From positions 43,051-107,050 of the forward strand of contig JAKLKW010000006.1 of assembly GCA_023150455.1 (NCBI GenBank): a stretch of DNA of 64,000 bases, in the 5' to 3' direction. Position 1 is the stretch's first letter, and each line of letters opens with the position of its first letter. Shown in pieces: positions 51,765-61,763 of the stretch. The notes under the pieces were generated by a model, which was given only the letters and a program-made list of their open reading frames with translations, was not told the DNA's origin and did no database searches. A program made the position numbers and the translations under genes. The stretch is from Alphaproteobacteria bacterium. GTDB lineage: Bacteria; Pseudomonadota; Alphaproteobacteria; JAEULC01.

Positions 51765-52931
51765 CTAGCGCAGCGGCTCCAGGATGCTCACGTAGTTCGC
51801 CACGGCGGCGCCGCCCATGTTGAAGATGCCGGCCAGCTTCGGGTTGCGCAGCTGCATGCCGCCGGCCGTGCCGGTCAGCTGCATCGACGCCAGCACGTGC
51901 ATCGACACGCCGGTCGCGCCGATCGGATGGCCCTTGGATTTCAGGCCGCCCGACGGGTTGACCGGCAGCTTGCCGTCCTTCTCGGTCCAGCCCTCCAGGA
52001 TCGCGCGCGCGCCCTGGCCCTCGGGCGCGAGGCCCATGGCCTCGTACTCGATCAGCTCGGCCAGGGTGAAGCAGTCATGCGTCTCGACCAGGCTGAGGTC
52101 GAGAAGGTCGATGCCCGCCGTCTCGAGCGCGCGCTTCCAGGCGACGGCCGGGCCCTCGAACCGGACGATGTCGCGCTTGCTCATCGGCAGGTAGTCGTTG
52201 ACCTGCTCGTTGGCGCGGAACACGACGGCCTTCTTCATGCCGAGCGCGGTGTCGACGTCGGCCAGCACCAGCGCCGCCGCGCCGTCGGACACCAGCGAGC
52301 AGTCCGTGCGCTTGAGCGGCCCGGCGACGATCGGGTTCTTCTCCGACACGTTGCGGCAGAACTCGTAGCCCAGATCCTTCTGCATCTGCGCCAGCGGGTT
52401 GTGCACGCCGTTCCTGTGGTTCTTGGCGGCAATGCGCGCCAGCGCGTCGGACTGGTCGCCGTAGCGCTGGAAATACTGCTGCGCGATGCGGCCGAACACG
52501 CCGGCGAAGCCGCCCTCGATGTCGCCTTCCTCTTTCTGGTACGCGGCCTTGATCAGGACGCCGCCGATCTCCGGCCCGCTCAGCTCGGTCATCTTCTCGA
52601 CGCCGACGACCAGCACGATGCGCGCCCGGCGGGCGTCGATCGCGCCGATGCCCTGGCGCACGGCGGCAGAGCCGGTGGCGCAGGCGTTCTCGACCCGCGT
52701 CGCCGGCTTGTAGCGGAGCTTGTCGGAAACCTGCAGCACCAGGGACGAGGTGAATTCCTGGCGCACGAAGCCGCCGTTGAAATGACCGAGGAAGATCTCG
52801 TCGACGTCCTCGGGCCCGATGCCGGCATCGGCCATGGCGTCGGCTGCGACCTTGGCGATCATTCCCTCGACGTCGATGCCGTCCATCTTGCCGAACTTGC
52901 TGTGCGACCAGCCGACGATGCAGGCGGTCAT
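51765..52931 (-). CDS. Thiolase / acetyl-CoA acetyltransferase (SCP-x type)
   Basis: A 388-aa thiolase-fold enzyme. The nucleophilic cysteine is in RVENACATGSAAVRQG (about residue 86) and the catalytic histidine in GGLKSKGHPIGATGVSMHV. HDCFTLAELIEYEAMGL is typical of the SCP-x branch, and the usual C-terminal CxG cysteine is replaced by MGGAAVANYVSILEP. A perfect GGAGG site stands six bases before ATG 52931. It should cleave 3-ketoacyl-CoA (or act as a lipid-transfer-type thiolase) and is the first gene of the operon. Confidence 0.92.
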   Translation of the reverse strand: MTACIVGWSHSKFGKMDGIDVEGMIAKVAADAMADAGIGPEDVDEIFLGHFNGGFVRQEFTSSLVLQVSDKLRYKPATRVENACATGSAAVRQGIGAIDARRARIVLVVGVEKMTELSGPEIGGVLIKAAYQKEEGDIEGGFAGVFGRIAQQYFQRYGDQSDALARIAAKNHRNGVHNPLAQMQKDLGYEFCRNVSEKNPIVAGPLKRTDCSLVSDGAAALVLADVDTALGMKKAVVFRANEQVNDYLPMSKRDIVRFEGPAVAWKRALETAGIDLLDLSLVETHDCFTLAELIEYEAMGLAPEGQGARAILEGWTEKDGKLPVNPSGGLKSKGHPIGATGVSMHVLASMQLTGTAGGMQLRNPKLAGIFNMGGAAVANYVSILEPLR

Positions 52932-53016
52932 GGGAGTCCTCCGGTCTCGCGGTGTCGGGATTGATGCAAACCTTAGCGGCTTGACGCCTGCACGGCAATC
53001 GACGCCAATGCGACGC

Positions 53017-53787
53017 ATGACGGGGACGGGGGAGCAGCGCAGCCGGGTCGTCCTGGTCGCGGGCGGCGCCAGCGGCATCGGCCTCGCGGCCGCGCAGGCG
53101 CTTGCGCGCGACGGCGACACGGTGGTGCTCGCCGACCGCGACGGCGACCTCGCGCACCGCGCCGCAGCGGATATCGGCGGCCGGGCCGTCGCCGTTGCCT
53201 GCGATGTTACGGACGAGGCCGAGGTCGACGCGCTGATCGAGAAAGCCGTGGCCCGGGGCGGCCGCCTGGACGCGGCGGTGAACAGCGCCGGCATCGGCTT
53301 GCAGAAGCCGTTCCTCGAGACGACGGCGGCGGACTGGCGCCGCGTGCACGACGTCAACCTGTTCGGCGCCTTCCTCATCGGCCGCGCCGCCGCGCGGCGG
53401 ATGGTGGCGCAGGGGCAGGGCGGGCGGATCGTGCAGATCGCGTCGATCAGCGGCAACCGCGGCAGCATGGGCCGTGCCGCCTACGGCGCGTCCAAGGCCG
53501 GTCTCATGAACCTGACGCAGGTGATGGCGGTCGAGCTCGCGCCGCACGGCATCACCGTCAACTGCGTCAACCCCGGCCCGGTCGACACGGCGCTCGCCCG
53601 CGCCGTGCACACCGAGGCGACACGCGCCGGCTGGCGCCGCGCCGTCCCGCTCGAGCGCTACGGCACGGTCGAGGAGATCGCCGCCGCGGTCCGCTTCCTG
53701 CTCTCGCCCGGCGCGTCCTACGTCACCGGCGTGACGCTCGACGTCGACGGCGGCTTCACGGCAGCGGGTCTGCGGCTGGAGGCGTGA
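53017..53787 (+). CDS. Short-chain dehydrogenase/reductase
   Basis: A 256-aa classical SDR with VLVAGGASGIGLAAAQALA, NSAGIG and the active-site SxxxxGAAYGASKAG-type segment (SISGNRGSMGRAAYGASKAG). The C-terminus reads VTGVTLDVDGGFTAAG. It is divergent from the thiolase operon across an 85-bp gap, so it may share regulation and act as a 3-hydroxyacyl dehydrogenase. The start is ATG 53017 or 53008; no clear ribosome binding site decides. The 3' end overlaps the convergent MATE gene by 32 bases. Confidence 0.88.
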   Translation: MTGTGEQRSRVVLVAGGASGIGLAAAQALARDGDTVVLADRDGDLAHRAAADIGGRAVAVACDVTDEAEVDALIEKAVARGGRLDAAVNSAGIGLQKPFLETTAADWRRVHDVNLFGAFLIGRAAARRMVAQGQGGRIVQIASISGNRGSMGRAAYGASKAGLMNLTQVMAVELAPHGITVNCVNPGPVDTALARAVHTEATRAGWRRAVPLERYGTVEEIAAAVRFLLSPGASYVTGVTLDVDGGFTAAGLRLEA

Positions 53788-55117
53788 CGGCCCGCGGACG
53801 GCAGCGCTGCCGGAAGCGCCACGACAGCAGGACGAGCGCCACGATGCTGGCGAGCAGGATCGCGAGAAACAGGCCCGGCGCGCCGAGGCCGAGCGGGAAG
53901 GTGAGCAGCCAGGCGCCGGGGATCATCACGCCGAAATAGGCCGCGAAGTGCAGCGTGGTCGGGACCCAGGCGTCGCCGGTGCCGCGCACGGCCGACAGCA
54001 TCACGCCCTGGCCGCCGTCGGCGATCATGAACCAGGCGGCCATGGCGATCATCGTCGCCGCCAGCGGCGCCAGCGCCGCGTCGGTCGTGAACAGGGCGGC
54101 GATCCCGGGCGCCAGCACGACGAAAGCGATCGACGCCAGCGCCATGACCGCCATGCAGACGCCGAGGCCGACCCAGCCGGCCATCGCCATCTCGGCGCGA
54201 TCGCCGCGGCCGCGCGCATGGCCGACGCGCACTGCCGTGCCGACCCCGAGGCCCACCGCCGTCATGAACGCCAAGGCCGAGCAGTTGAGCGAGATCGACC
54301 AGGCGGCAAGCGGCAGGGTCCCCAGCCACCCCGCGAAGATGCTCATCGAGCCGAAGGCCGCGGCCTCGAGCCCGTAGCTCACGCCCGAGGCATAGCCGAT
54401 GCCGCGCGCCGCGGCGCCGTCGCGCCAGGGCCGGCGCGGCCGCTCGCGCACGGCGAAGCGCGCGTGGTCGGCCATCAGCAGCGCATAGGCGATCATGCAA
54501 GCCGCCATGGCCGTGCGCGTCAGCGCCATGGCCACGGCCGAGCCTTCGGCGCCCATCGCCGGCATGCCCCAATGGCCCAGCACGAACAGCCAGTTGAGGA
54601 ACGCGTTCAACAGGTTGGCGAACAGGATCGCCACCATGCCCGGCTCCGGCCGCTTGATCGCCTCGAGGAAGAACGTGGTGGTGACGTAGAGCGCCGTGCC
54701 GGGCAGCGACCAGCCCAGGATCGCCAGCACCCGCCCGCCGCCCGCGGCGATGTCCGGCGCCTGGCCGGTCAAGAGGAACAGCTTCTCGCCGAACTGGCAG
54801 AGCACCGCGCCGACGAGGCCGACAATCAGCGCATAGACGAGCGAGCGCCGCCAGACCTGGCCGCATTCGCGGTCCCTGCCCGCGCCGAGCGCGTGCGCCG
54901 TCTCCACCATCGTGCCGACCATCAGCCCGACCGTGGTGATGATCAGCGTGCCGATGGCGACGCCGGCGATCGCCATGTAGGCGACCTGCTCGGGGCCGAC
55001 GCGACCGAGGAAGGCGACACCGACCACGGTCATGGTCATCACGCCCGTACGCGAGACGATGACCGGCACGGCCAGGCGCAGCAGTTCCTTCACGTGCTGG
55101 GAGATCGGCATCGACAT
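53756..55117 (-). CDS. MATE family efflux transporter
   Basis: A 453-aa 12-helix transporter of the MATE family. The first helices read LLRLAVPVIVSRTGVMTMTV and VAFLGRVGPEQVAYMAIAGV, matching the duplicated MatE repeats. The second repeat starts near GIGYASGVSYGLEAAAFGSM. It likely exports cationic drugs or metabolites using Na+ or H+. The start at ATG 55117 (MSMPISQHVKELL) is preferred; ATG 55111 is also possible. It lies downstream of the cysteine hydrolase gene and may be co-transcribed. Confidence 0.9.
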   Translation of the reverse strand: MSMPISQHVKELLRLAVPVIVSRTGVMTMTVVGVAFLGRVGPEQVAYMAIAGVAIGTLIITTVGLMVGTMVETAHALGAGRDRECGQVWRRSLVYALIVGLVGAVLCQFGEKLFLLTGQAPDIAAGGGRVLAILGWSLPGTALYVTTTFFLEAIKRPEPGMVAILFANLLNAFLNWLFVLGHWGMPAMGAEGSAVAMALTRTAMAACMIAYALLMADHARFAVRERPRRPWRDGAAARGIGYASGVSYGLEAAAFGSMSIFAGWLGTLPLAAWSISLNCSALAFMTAVGLGVGTAVRVGHARGRGDRAEMAMAGWVGLGVCMAVMALASIAFVVLAPGIAALFTTDAALAPLAATMIAMAAWFMIADGGQGVMLSAVRGTGDAWVPTTLHFAAYFGVMIPGAWLLTFPLGLGAPGLFLAILLASIVALVLLSWRFRQRCRPRAVTPPAADPLP

Positions 55118-55161
55118 GGCCGCGCCCCCGTACAGGGTTTGGACGCGGCCGTCCAGTCGCC

Positions 55162-55734
55162 CTATGGCACGGCTGCCAGCACCGTGCTCGCGGTCACGAT
55201 CTCCGCATACTCGCCCGCGAGGTTGGCGAGCGACAGCGCGTGCACCTCGTCGGCGCTGCGCAACACGCCGTTCCAGTCCCGGCGCGCGAAGGTGAAGCAG
55301 CCGTCGGCGACGAGGCAGGCCCTGAAGCCGAGGCAGGCGGCCATGCGCACGGTCGTCTCGACCGAGTTGTTGGTGATCGCGCCGCAGACGACCAGCGTGT
55401 CCGAGCCCGCCGCGCGCAGAAGCTGCTCGAGCCCGGTGCCGACGAAGGCGCTGGTCGTCTGCTTGGGCACGACCGTCTCGCCCGGAAGCGGACGCACCGC
55501 CGGCTTGAAGTCGTTGCCGGGCCGGCCCGGGCGATAGGCGGAATTGGGCTCGCGCGAGTCGTGGCGCACATGGACGAGCGGCCGGGCGGCGCGCCGCCAG
55601 GCTGCCAGCAGGGCCGCGATCGCTGCCTCGGCCCCGGGATTGTTGCGCGGTCCGTCCTTGGCCCAATAGGGCGCGTCGATCGCCTGCTGAACGTCGATGA
55701 CGATGAGCGTCGCGTTGGCCGGCAGCGCGATCAA
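55162..55734 (-). CDS. Isochorismatase-like cysteine hydrolase family protein with Ser at the nucleophile position
   Basis: A 190-aa protein of the isochorismatase/nicotinamidase fold. The aspartate is in LIVIDVQQAID (about residue 14) and the lysine in VVPKQTTSAF (about 91). Where members usually have the nucleophilic Cys (TNxCVExT), the sequence reads CGAITNNSVETTVRMA, so Ser replaces Cys. The rest of the fold appears intact (LGFRACLVADGCFTFARRDW). Either a variant clade or loss of the classical activity is possible. It overlaps the dihydroorotase gene by four bases, so the two are co-translated, perhaps in ureide or pyrimidine breakdown. Confidence 0.85.
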   Translation of the reverse strand: MIALPANATLIVIDVQQAIDAPYWAKDGPRNNPGAEAAIAALLAAWRRAARPLVHVRHDSREPNSAYRPGRPGNDFKPAVRPLPGETVVPKQTTSAFVGTGLEQLLRAAGSDTLVVCGAITNNSVETTVRMAACLGFRACLVADGCFTFARRDWNGVLRSADEVHALSLANLAGEYAEIVTASTVLAAVP

Positions 55735-57062
55735 AGCGTTTCCAGGAACCGGGCGGGCTGGCCGATCGGATCGTTGATCAGCTCGTCGTCGCGCATGACG
55801 ATGTTGCCGCGCAGGATCGTCGCCATCGGCCAGCCCTTGACCTTCATGCCGGCGAACGGCGTCCAGCCGCAGCGGCTGGCCGTATCCGCGTCGGTGATCT
55901 CGCGCGCGGCCTTAAGGTCCACGATCGTCAGGTCGGCGTCGTAGCCCAGCGCGATGCGGCCCTTGCCGGCGATGCCGTAGATGCGCGCCGGTCCGGCGGA
56001 GGTCAGGTCGATGACGCGCTCGAGCGTCAGCCGCCCCGCGGCGCAGTGGTCGAGCAGGAGCGGCAGCAGCGTCTGCACGCCGGGCATTCCCGAGGGGCTC
56101 TTGGGATATTCCTGCGCCTTCTCCTCCTCGGTGTGCGGCGCATGGTCCGAGCCGATCACGTCGACCACGCCGTCGCTGATCGCCTGCCACAGCGCCGCGC
56201 GGTGGCGCTCGTCCCGAATCGGCGGGTTCATCTGCGCCTTGGTGCCCAGGCGCTCGTAGCAGTCCGGCCCGCACAGCGTCAGGTGCTGCGGCGTGACCTC
56301 GACCGTCGCGACCTCCTTGTGCTCGGACAGAAGCGCCATCTCCTCCGCGGTCGTCACGTGCAGCACGTGCACGCGCCGCCGCGTCTTCTCCGCCAGCGCC
56401 ATCAGCCGCTGCGTGGCGATCAGCGCGCTCTCGGCGTCGCGCCATTCCGGATGCGCGCGCGGGTGCCTGGCGTTCTCCGCGATCGCCTTGCGCTCCTTCA
56501 GCCGCGGCTCGTCCTCGGCGTGGACGGCGACGCGGCGAAAGCCCGAGACCAGCACGCGCTCCAGCGTCGCGTCGTCCTCGACCAGCAGCCCGCCGGTGGA
56601 CGAGCCCATGAAGATCTTCACGCCGCAGCAACCCGGCAGCAGCTCCAGGTCGGCGAGGGTGTCGACGTTGCTGGCGCTGGCGCCGACGAAGAAGGCGTGG
56701 TCGCACCAGGCCCGGCCGCCGGCCCGGTTCAGCTTGTCCTTGAGCGCGGCCTCGGTCAGCGTCGGCGGCTTGGTGTTCGGCATCTCGAAGATGCAGGTGA
56801 CGCCGCCCAGCACGGCGCCCGCCGTGCCGGTGTTGAGATCCTCCTTGTGCTCGTTGCCCGGCTCGCGGAAATGCACCTGCGTGTCGATGACGCCGGGCAG
56901 CACGTGCAGGCCGCCTGCGTCGATGCGCTCGGCGGCCTTGGCGTTCTTCAATTCGCCCAACGCGGCGATGCGCCCGCCGCGCACGCCGACATCGGCCCGC
57001 ACGAGTCCGCTCGGCGTGGCCGCGGTGCCGCCTGCGACGACCAGGTCGAAGCTGTCGTTCAA
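55731..57062 (-). CDS. pyrC: Class I dihydroorotase / cyclic amidohydrolase
   Basis: A 443-aa amidohydrolase of the dihydroorotase-allantoinase-hydantoinase group. Landmarks are DTQVHFREPGNEHKEDL, the carboxylated lysine in CCGVKIFMGSSTGG, metal histidines in VHVLHVTTAEEM and the catalytic aspartate in IGSDHAPHTEEEK. The first histidine of the usual HxH is Gln, as I recall for many alphaproteobacterial members. I use TTG 57062, which follows GGGGGGA; the frame extends to another TTG at 57074. It could serve pyrimidine synthesis or, given the neighbouring cysteine hydrolase, degradation. Confidence 0.87.
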   Translation of the reverse strand: MNDSFDLVVAGGTAATPSGLVRADVGVRGGRIAALGELKNAKAAERIDAGGLHVLPGVIDTQVHFREPGNEHKEDLNTGTAGAVLGGVTCIFEMPNTKPPTLTEAALKDKLNRAGGRAWCDHAFFVGASASNVDTLADLELLPGCCGVKIFMGSSTGGLLVEDDATLERVLVSGFRRVAVHAEDEPRLKERKAIAENARHPRAHPEWRDAESALIATQRLMALAEKTRRRVHVLHVTTAEEMALLSEHKEVATVEVTPQHLTLCGPDCYERLGTKAQMNPPIRDERHRAALWQAISDGVVDVIGSDHAPHTEEEKAQEYPKSPSGMPGVQTLLPLLLDHCAAGRLTLERVIDLTSAGPARIYGIAGKGRIALGYDADLTIVDLKAAREITDADTASRCGWTPFAGMKVKGWPMATILRGNIVMRDDELINDPIGQPARFLETL

Positions 57063-57101
57063 TCGTCCCCCCAAAGGGCCGGTCTCGGGGCGCGGCGATG
57101 G

Positions 57102-57130
57102 TTGCCCCCGCCCGATGCCCCTCTTATATA
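57102..57130 (+). promoter_or_regulatory. Probable promoter of the agmatinase-family gene
   Basis: TTGCCC (57102-57107) and TATATA (57125-57130) are 17 bases apart, placing the start about 27 bases before the ATG at 57164. A second TTATAG follows at once. The same AT-rich block could also hold the promoter of the divergent dihydroorotase gene. Confidence 0.5.
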
Positions 57131-57163
57131 GCTTTCTTATAGCAGCGAAGGCAGAGCACGGTC

Positions 57164-58186
57164 ATGGCCCAAACATCGGCATTCCCCAAACCGCAAAGCG
57201 GCCTGGTCGTCCCCCGGTTCGGCGGCATCGCCACCTTCATGCGACTGCCGCTGCTCGACGATCCTGCCGGCCTCGACATCGCGCTGCTCGGCGTGCCCTG
57301 GGACGGCGGCACCACCAACCGCGCCGGGGCGCGGCACGGGCCGCGCGCGCTGCGCGATGCCTCGTGCCTGATGCGCTACGTGCACCACGTCAGCCGGATC
57401 AGCCCCTACGACATCGCGCGCATCGGCGACGTCGGCGACAGCTCGGTCAATCCGATCGACCTGATGGATACGCTGAAGCGCGTCCAGAAGTTCGTCGCCA
57501 GGGTGCATGCGGCCGGCGCCATCCCGCTCACCGCCGGCGGCGACCACCTGATCAGCCTGCCGATCATGCGCGCCGTCGCCAAGGACCGGCCGGTCGGCAT
57601 GGTGCATTTCGACGCCCATACCGATACCTGGGACCGCTACTTCGGCGAGTGCAAGTACACGCACGGCACGCCGTTCCGTCGCGCGATCGAGGAAGGATTG
57701 CTCGACCCCAAGCGCACGATCCAGATCGGCATCCGCGGCTCGCTCTACGGCGAGGCCGACAACGACTGGGGCGAGCAGCAGGGCATCCGCATCGTCACGA
57801 TCGAGGAGTTCTACAAGCTCGGCGTCGACAAGGTGATCAAGGAGGCGCGTCGCGTGGTCGGCGACGGGCCGACCTATGTCAGCTTCGACGTCGACGGGCT
57901 CGATCCCGTCTACGCGCCCGGCACCGGCACGCCGGAGATCGGCGGCTACTCGACGCACGAGGCGCAGGCCATGATCCGCGGCCTGCAGGGGCTCGACCTC
58001 GTCGGCGCCGACGTGGTCGAGGTGGCGCCGCCCTTCGATCCCTCGGGCAACACCGCCGTGGTGGGCGCCACGATGATGTTCGAGATCCTATGCATCCTGG
58101 CCGATGCCGTGGCGCGGCGGCGCGAAGGCAACATGAAGCCGAACGGCAAAGGGAACGGCAAGTCCAACGGCAAGCGCAAGCGCTGA
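57164..58186 (+). CDS. speB: Agmatinase/arginase-family ureohydrolase
   Basis: A 340-aa manganese ureohydrolase. Metal-binding motifs are complete: TAGGDHLISLP, VHFDAHTDTWD and SFDVDGLDPVYAPGTGTPE. The conserved GVPWDGGTTNRAGARHGP is near the N-terminus. It cleaves a guanidino compound to urea and an amine; agmatine, guanidinobutyrate or guanidinopropionate are candidates. Urea produced could feed the urease operon in this window. The C-terminus has a low-complexity basic tail, NGKGNGKSNGKRKR. It starts an operon with DUF2161 and nitroreductase genes. Confidence 0.9.
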   Translation: MAQTSAFPKPQSGLVVPRFGGIATFMRLPLLDDPAGLDIALLGVPWDGGTTNRAGARHGPRALRDASCLMRYVHHVSRISPYDIARIGDVGDSSVNPIDLMDTLKRVQKFVARVHAAGAIPLTAGGDHLISLPIMRAVAKDRPVGMVHFDAHTDTWDRYFGECKYTHGTPFRRAIEEGLLDPKRTIQIGIRGSLYGEADNDWGEQQGIRIVTIEEFYKLGVDKVIKEARRVVGDGPTYVSFDVDGLDPVYAPGTGTPEIGGYSTHEAQAMIRGLQGLDLVGADVVEVAPPFDPSGNTAVVGATMMFEILCILADAVARRREGNMKPNGKGNGKSNGKRKR

Positions 58187-58192
58187 CCGGCG

Positions 58193-58948
58193 ATGGCGGT
58201 CGGCGCCGAGCGCGATCTCTACGCGCCGGTCAAGGCGTTCCTCGAGGCGCAGGGCTACGACGTCAAGGCCGAGGTCAAGGGCTGCGACGTCGTCGCCGTC
58301 CGCCCCGGCGAGCCGCCGGTGATCGTCGAGCTCAAGCGCCGGTTCAACCTCGATCTGCTGCTGCAGGGCGTCGACCGCATGGGCTTGTCCGACCGCGTCT
58401 ACCTCGCGGTCGACGGCTCCAGCGCGCGCGGCCACTGGCACAAGCGCCCGGACGGCCGCGCGGCGCGCAAGCTCTGCCGCCTCATCGGCCTGGGCCTCCT
58501 GCTGGTGTTCGCCGACCGGCCGCACCGCGCCCGCGTCGAGGTCGTGCTCGACCCCGTGCCCTACCGCCCGCGCACCAACAAGCGCCGCGCCGGCCGCCTG
58601 TTGGGCGAGCATGCACGGCGCGCGGGCGATCACAACGTCGGCGGCTCGACGCGGGTGAAGATCGTGACGGCCTACCGGCAAGAGGCGCTGCGCTGCTGCC
58701 AGCTCCTGCTGCGCGACGGCAATTCGAGCCCGCGCGCGCTCAAGGCCTCCGGCCATGCGCCGAACGCCGCCAAGATCCTGCGGCACGACTACTACGGCTG
58801 GTTCGAGCGCATCGAGCGCGGCGTCTACGGCCTGTCCGAGACCGGCCGCAGGGCGCTCGAGACCTACGCACATGCGCTGGATCCCGCGATCACCGAGAGA
58901 GCACCGAAGCCGCAACAGAGGAACGCATGTCCGACCCAAACCGCCTGA
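58193..58948 (+). CDS. DUF2161 putative PD-(D/E)XK phosphodiesterase-like protein
   Basis: A 251-aa protein matching DUF2161, common in alphaproteobacteria. The N-terminal half reads VKAFLEAQGYDVKAEVKGCD, then VIVELKRRFNLDLLLQGVDR. The D...ELK spacing looks like a PD-(D/E)XK nuclease core. The C-terminal half contains a winged-helix-like stretch (LRDGNSSPRALKASGHAPNA). The biological role is not known. It starts six bases after the agmatinase stop and overlaps the nitroreductase start by 22 bases, so it is part of that operon. Confidence 0.8.
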   Translation: MAVGAERDLYAPVKAFLEAQGYDVKAEVKGCDVVAVRPGEPPVIVELKRRFNLDLLLQGVDRMGLSDRVYLAVDGSSARGHWHKRPDGRAARKLCRLIGLGLLLVFADRPHRARVEVVLDPVPYRPRTNKRRAGRLLGEHARRAGDHNVGGSTRVKIVTAYRQEALRCCQLLLRDGNSSPRALKASGHAPNAAKILRHDYYGWFERIERGVYGLSETGRRALETYAHALDPAITERAPKPQQRNACPTQTA

Positions 58949-59763
58949 ACGCCGCCCTGTCGCTGCGCTTCGGCGATGCCGCGCCGGTCGATCCGTCGAC
59001 CCCCGGCCTCGACGCGCTGACGCGCATCGCCGAGCACCGCTCGCACCGCAAGTTCGCCGACCGGCCGGTCGATCCCGCGCTCCTGCGCGCCATCTCCGCC
59101 GTGGCGTTGTCGGCGCCGAGCAAGAGCGACCTGCAGCAGCGCGACATCGTGATCGTAGAAGACCCGGAGCTGCGCAAGAAGATCGACGCGCTGATGCCGG
59201 GCATGGACTGGCTGCCGGCGGCGCCGGCGCTGCTCGTCGTCTGCGGCAACAACCGCCGCCAGCGGCAATGGCACCAGTGGCGCGGCAAGCCGTTTCCGAA
59301 CGACCATCTCGACCAGTTCTTCAACGCGGCGACCGACGCCGCCATCGTGCTCGGCTGGCTGGTGCAGGCGGCGAGCGCCGTCGGGCTCGGCTGTTGCCCG
59401 CTCAGCGTGATCCGCAACCGGGCGCGGGAGGCGAGCGACCTGCTCGGCCTGCCCGATCTCGTCTTCCCCTATGCCGGCCTGGCGATCGGCTGGCCCGCCG
59501 GGCCGGGCTACATCAGCCCGCGCCTGCCGCTGGCCACGACCGTCCATGTGGACCGCTTTCGCGACGACGACGTCCGTGCCCAGATCGACGGCTACGACCG
59601 GCGGCGCGCCGCGATCCATAGCTCCGGCAAGCAGCGCCTGGTCGAGACATACGGCAAGGCCGACTTCTACGGCTGGTCCGAGGACAAGGCGCGACAATAC
59701 GCCGTGCCCGAGCGCGCCGATTTCGGCGCTTTCATCCGGCGGAAGGGCTTCGACCTGCGCTAA
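58927..59763 (+). CDS. Nitroreductase family flavoprotein
   Basis: A 278-aa FMN-dependent nitroreductase-fold protein. The FMN-binding start is [16 protein letters not shown] with [11 protein letters not shown], and the second phosphate region is [16 protein letters not shown]. It is longer than the usual about 200 aa because of a C-terminal extension ending [11 protein letters not shown]. The substrate is unknown. A GAGGAA site lies in the overlap with DUF2161, indicating coupled translation. It converges on the GST gene with a four-base overlap. Confidence 0.87.
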   Translation: MSDPNRLNAALSLRFGDAAPVDPSTPGLDALTRIAEHRSHRKFADRPVDPALLRAISAVALSAPSKSDLQQRDIVIVEDPELRKKIDALMPGMDWLPAAPALLVVCGNNRRQRQWHQWRGKPFPNDHLDQFFNAATDAAIVLGWLVQAASAVGLGCCPLSVIRNRAREASDLLGLPDLVFPYAGLAIGWPAGPGYISPRLPLATTVHVDRFRDDDVRAQIDGYDRRRAAIHSSGKQRLVETYGKADFYGWSEDKARQYAVPERADFGAFIRRKGFDLR

Positions 59764-60416
59764 CCCGCCGCCAGCTCGACCGGAAACCGCGTCGCCACCA
59801 TGCTCGGCCGCGCGTCGACCGCGTCCCACCAGCGCTTGAGCGCGCCGTGCCGCGCCAGCATGGCGGCGCCTTCGGGCGTGCGGCGGAAATAGGCGAAGAC
59901 CGGCGCGGCGTGCAGGTCGGCCAGCGTCGCGGCCGGCCCGGCGAGCCACGGCCCGTCGCCCATCAGCGCCGCCACCGCGCGACAGCAGGTCTCGGCGCGC
60001 GCGAGCGCCGCGGCGATGCGCGCCTCGTCGGGATCGCGGCCGTGGACCTCGCGCGCGCGCAGGCGCTCGATCATCACGTCCCAGACCATGGTGCGATAGG
60101 CATAGCTGTCGAGGATGCTGATGATCTGGTTGACGCGGGCGCGCGCCTTCGGCTCGGCGGGCTGCAGGGCGGGCCCATGAAAGGCCTCGTCGACGTAGCG
60201 CGCGATCGCGCCGCTCTCGTACAGCCGGAAGCCGTCGTGCTCGAAGGCCGGCATCCTGCCGAAAGGGTGACGCTCGAGATACGCCGCCGGCGGCCCGCCC
60301 GGCGCGAATACGTCGACCTCGTCCAGGTCGTAGGCCACGCCCTTTTCCTCCAGCGCCAGCCGCGCGACGCGGACATAGACGCTGCGGCGGACGCCGAAAA
60401 CGGTCGGTCTTCCCAT
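59760..60416 (-). CDS. Glutathione S-transferase family protein
   Basis: A 218-aa GST. The N-terminal thioredoxin-like domain has [20 protein letters not shown] and the glutathione-binding [20 protein letters not shown] (cis-Pro and ES). The C-terminal helical domain includes [20 protein letters not shown]. It conjugates or reduces electrophiles. A GGAGGA site precedes the ATG. It is divergent from argG with an 81-bp gap. Confidence 0.92.
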   Translation of the reverse strand: MGRPTVFGVRRSVYVRVARLALEEKGVAYDLDEVDVFAPGGPPAAYLERHPFGRMPAFEHDGFRLYESGAIARYVDEAFHGPALQPAEPKARARVNQIISILDSYAYRTMVWDVMIERLRAREVHGRDPDEARIAAALARAETCCRAVAALMGDGPWLAGPAATLADLHAAPVFAYFRRTPEGAAMLARHGALKRWWDAVDARPSMVATRFPVELAAG

Positions 60417-60440
60417 GGATTTTCCTCCGCCAAACCCCGC

Positions 60441-60468
60441 TTGCCGGGCCGGCCCTTCCGCCTATACT
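60441..60468 (+). promoter_or_regulatory. Probable argG promoter
   Basis: TTGCCG (60441-60446) and TATACT (60463-60468) are separated by 16 bases, five-of-six at the -10. Transcription would begin about 23 bases before the ATG at 60498, leaving room for the GGAG ribosome site at 60487-60490. Confidence 0.6.
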
Positions 60469-60497
60469 CCCGGCCTTCCTTTATCCGGAGCATCTCC

Positions 60498-61751
<1,254 letters not shown>

Positions 61752-61763
61752 GGTCGAAAAAAA

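Noticed and set aside
55731-57062. Loss of dihydroorotase activity because HxH reads QVH
   Set aside because: The DTQVHFREPG form is, as far as I recall, the normal motif in many alphaproteobacterial members, and all other metal ligands are present. It is noted only as an oddity.
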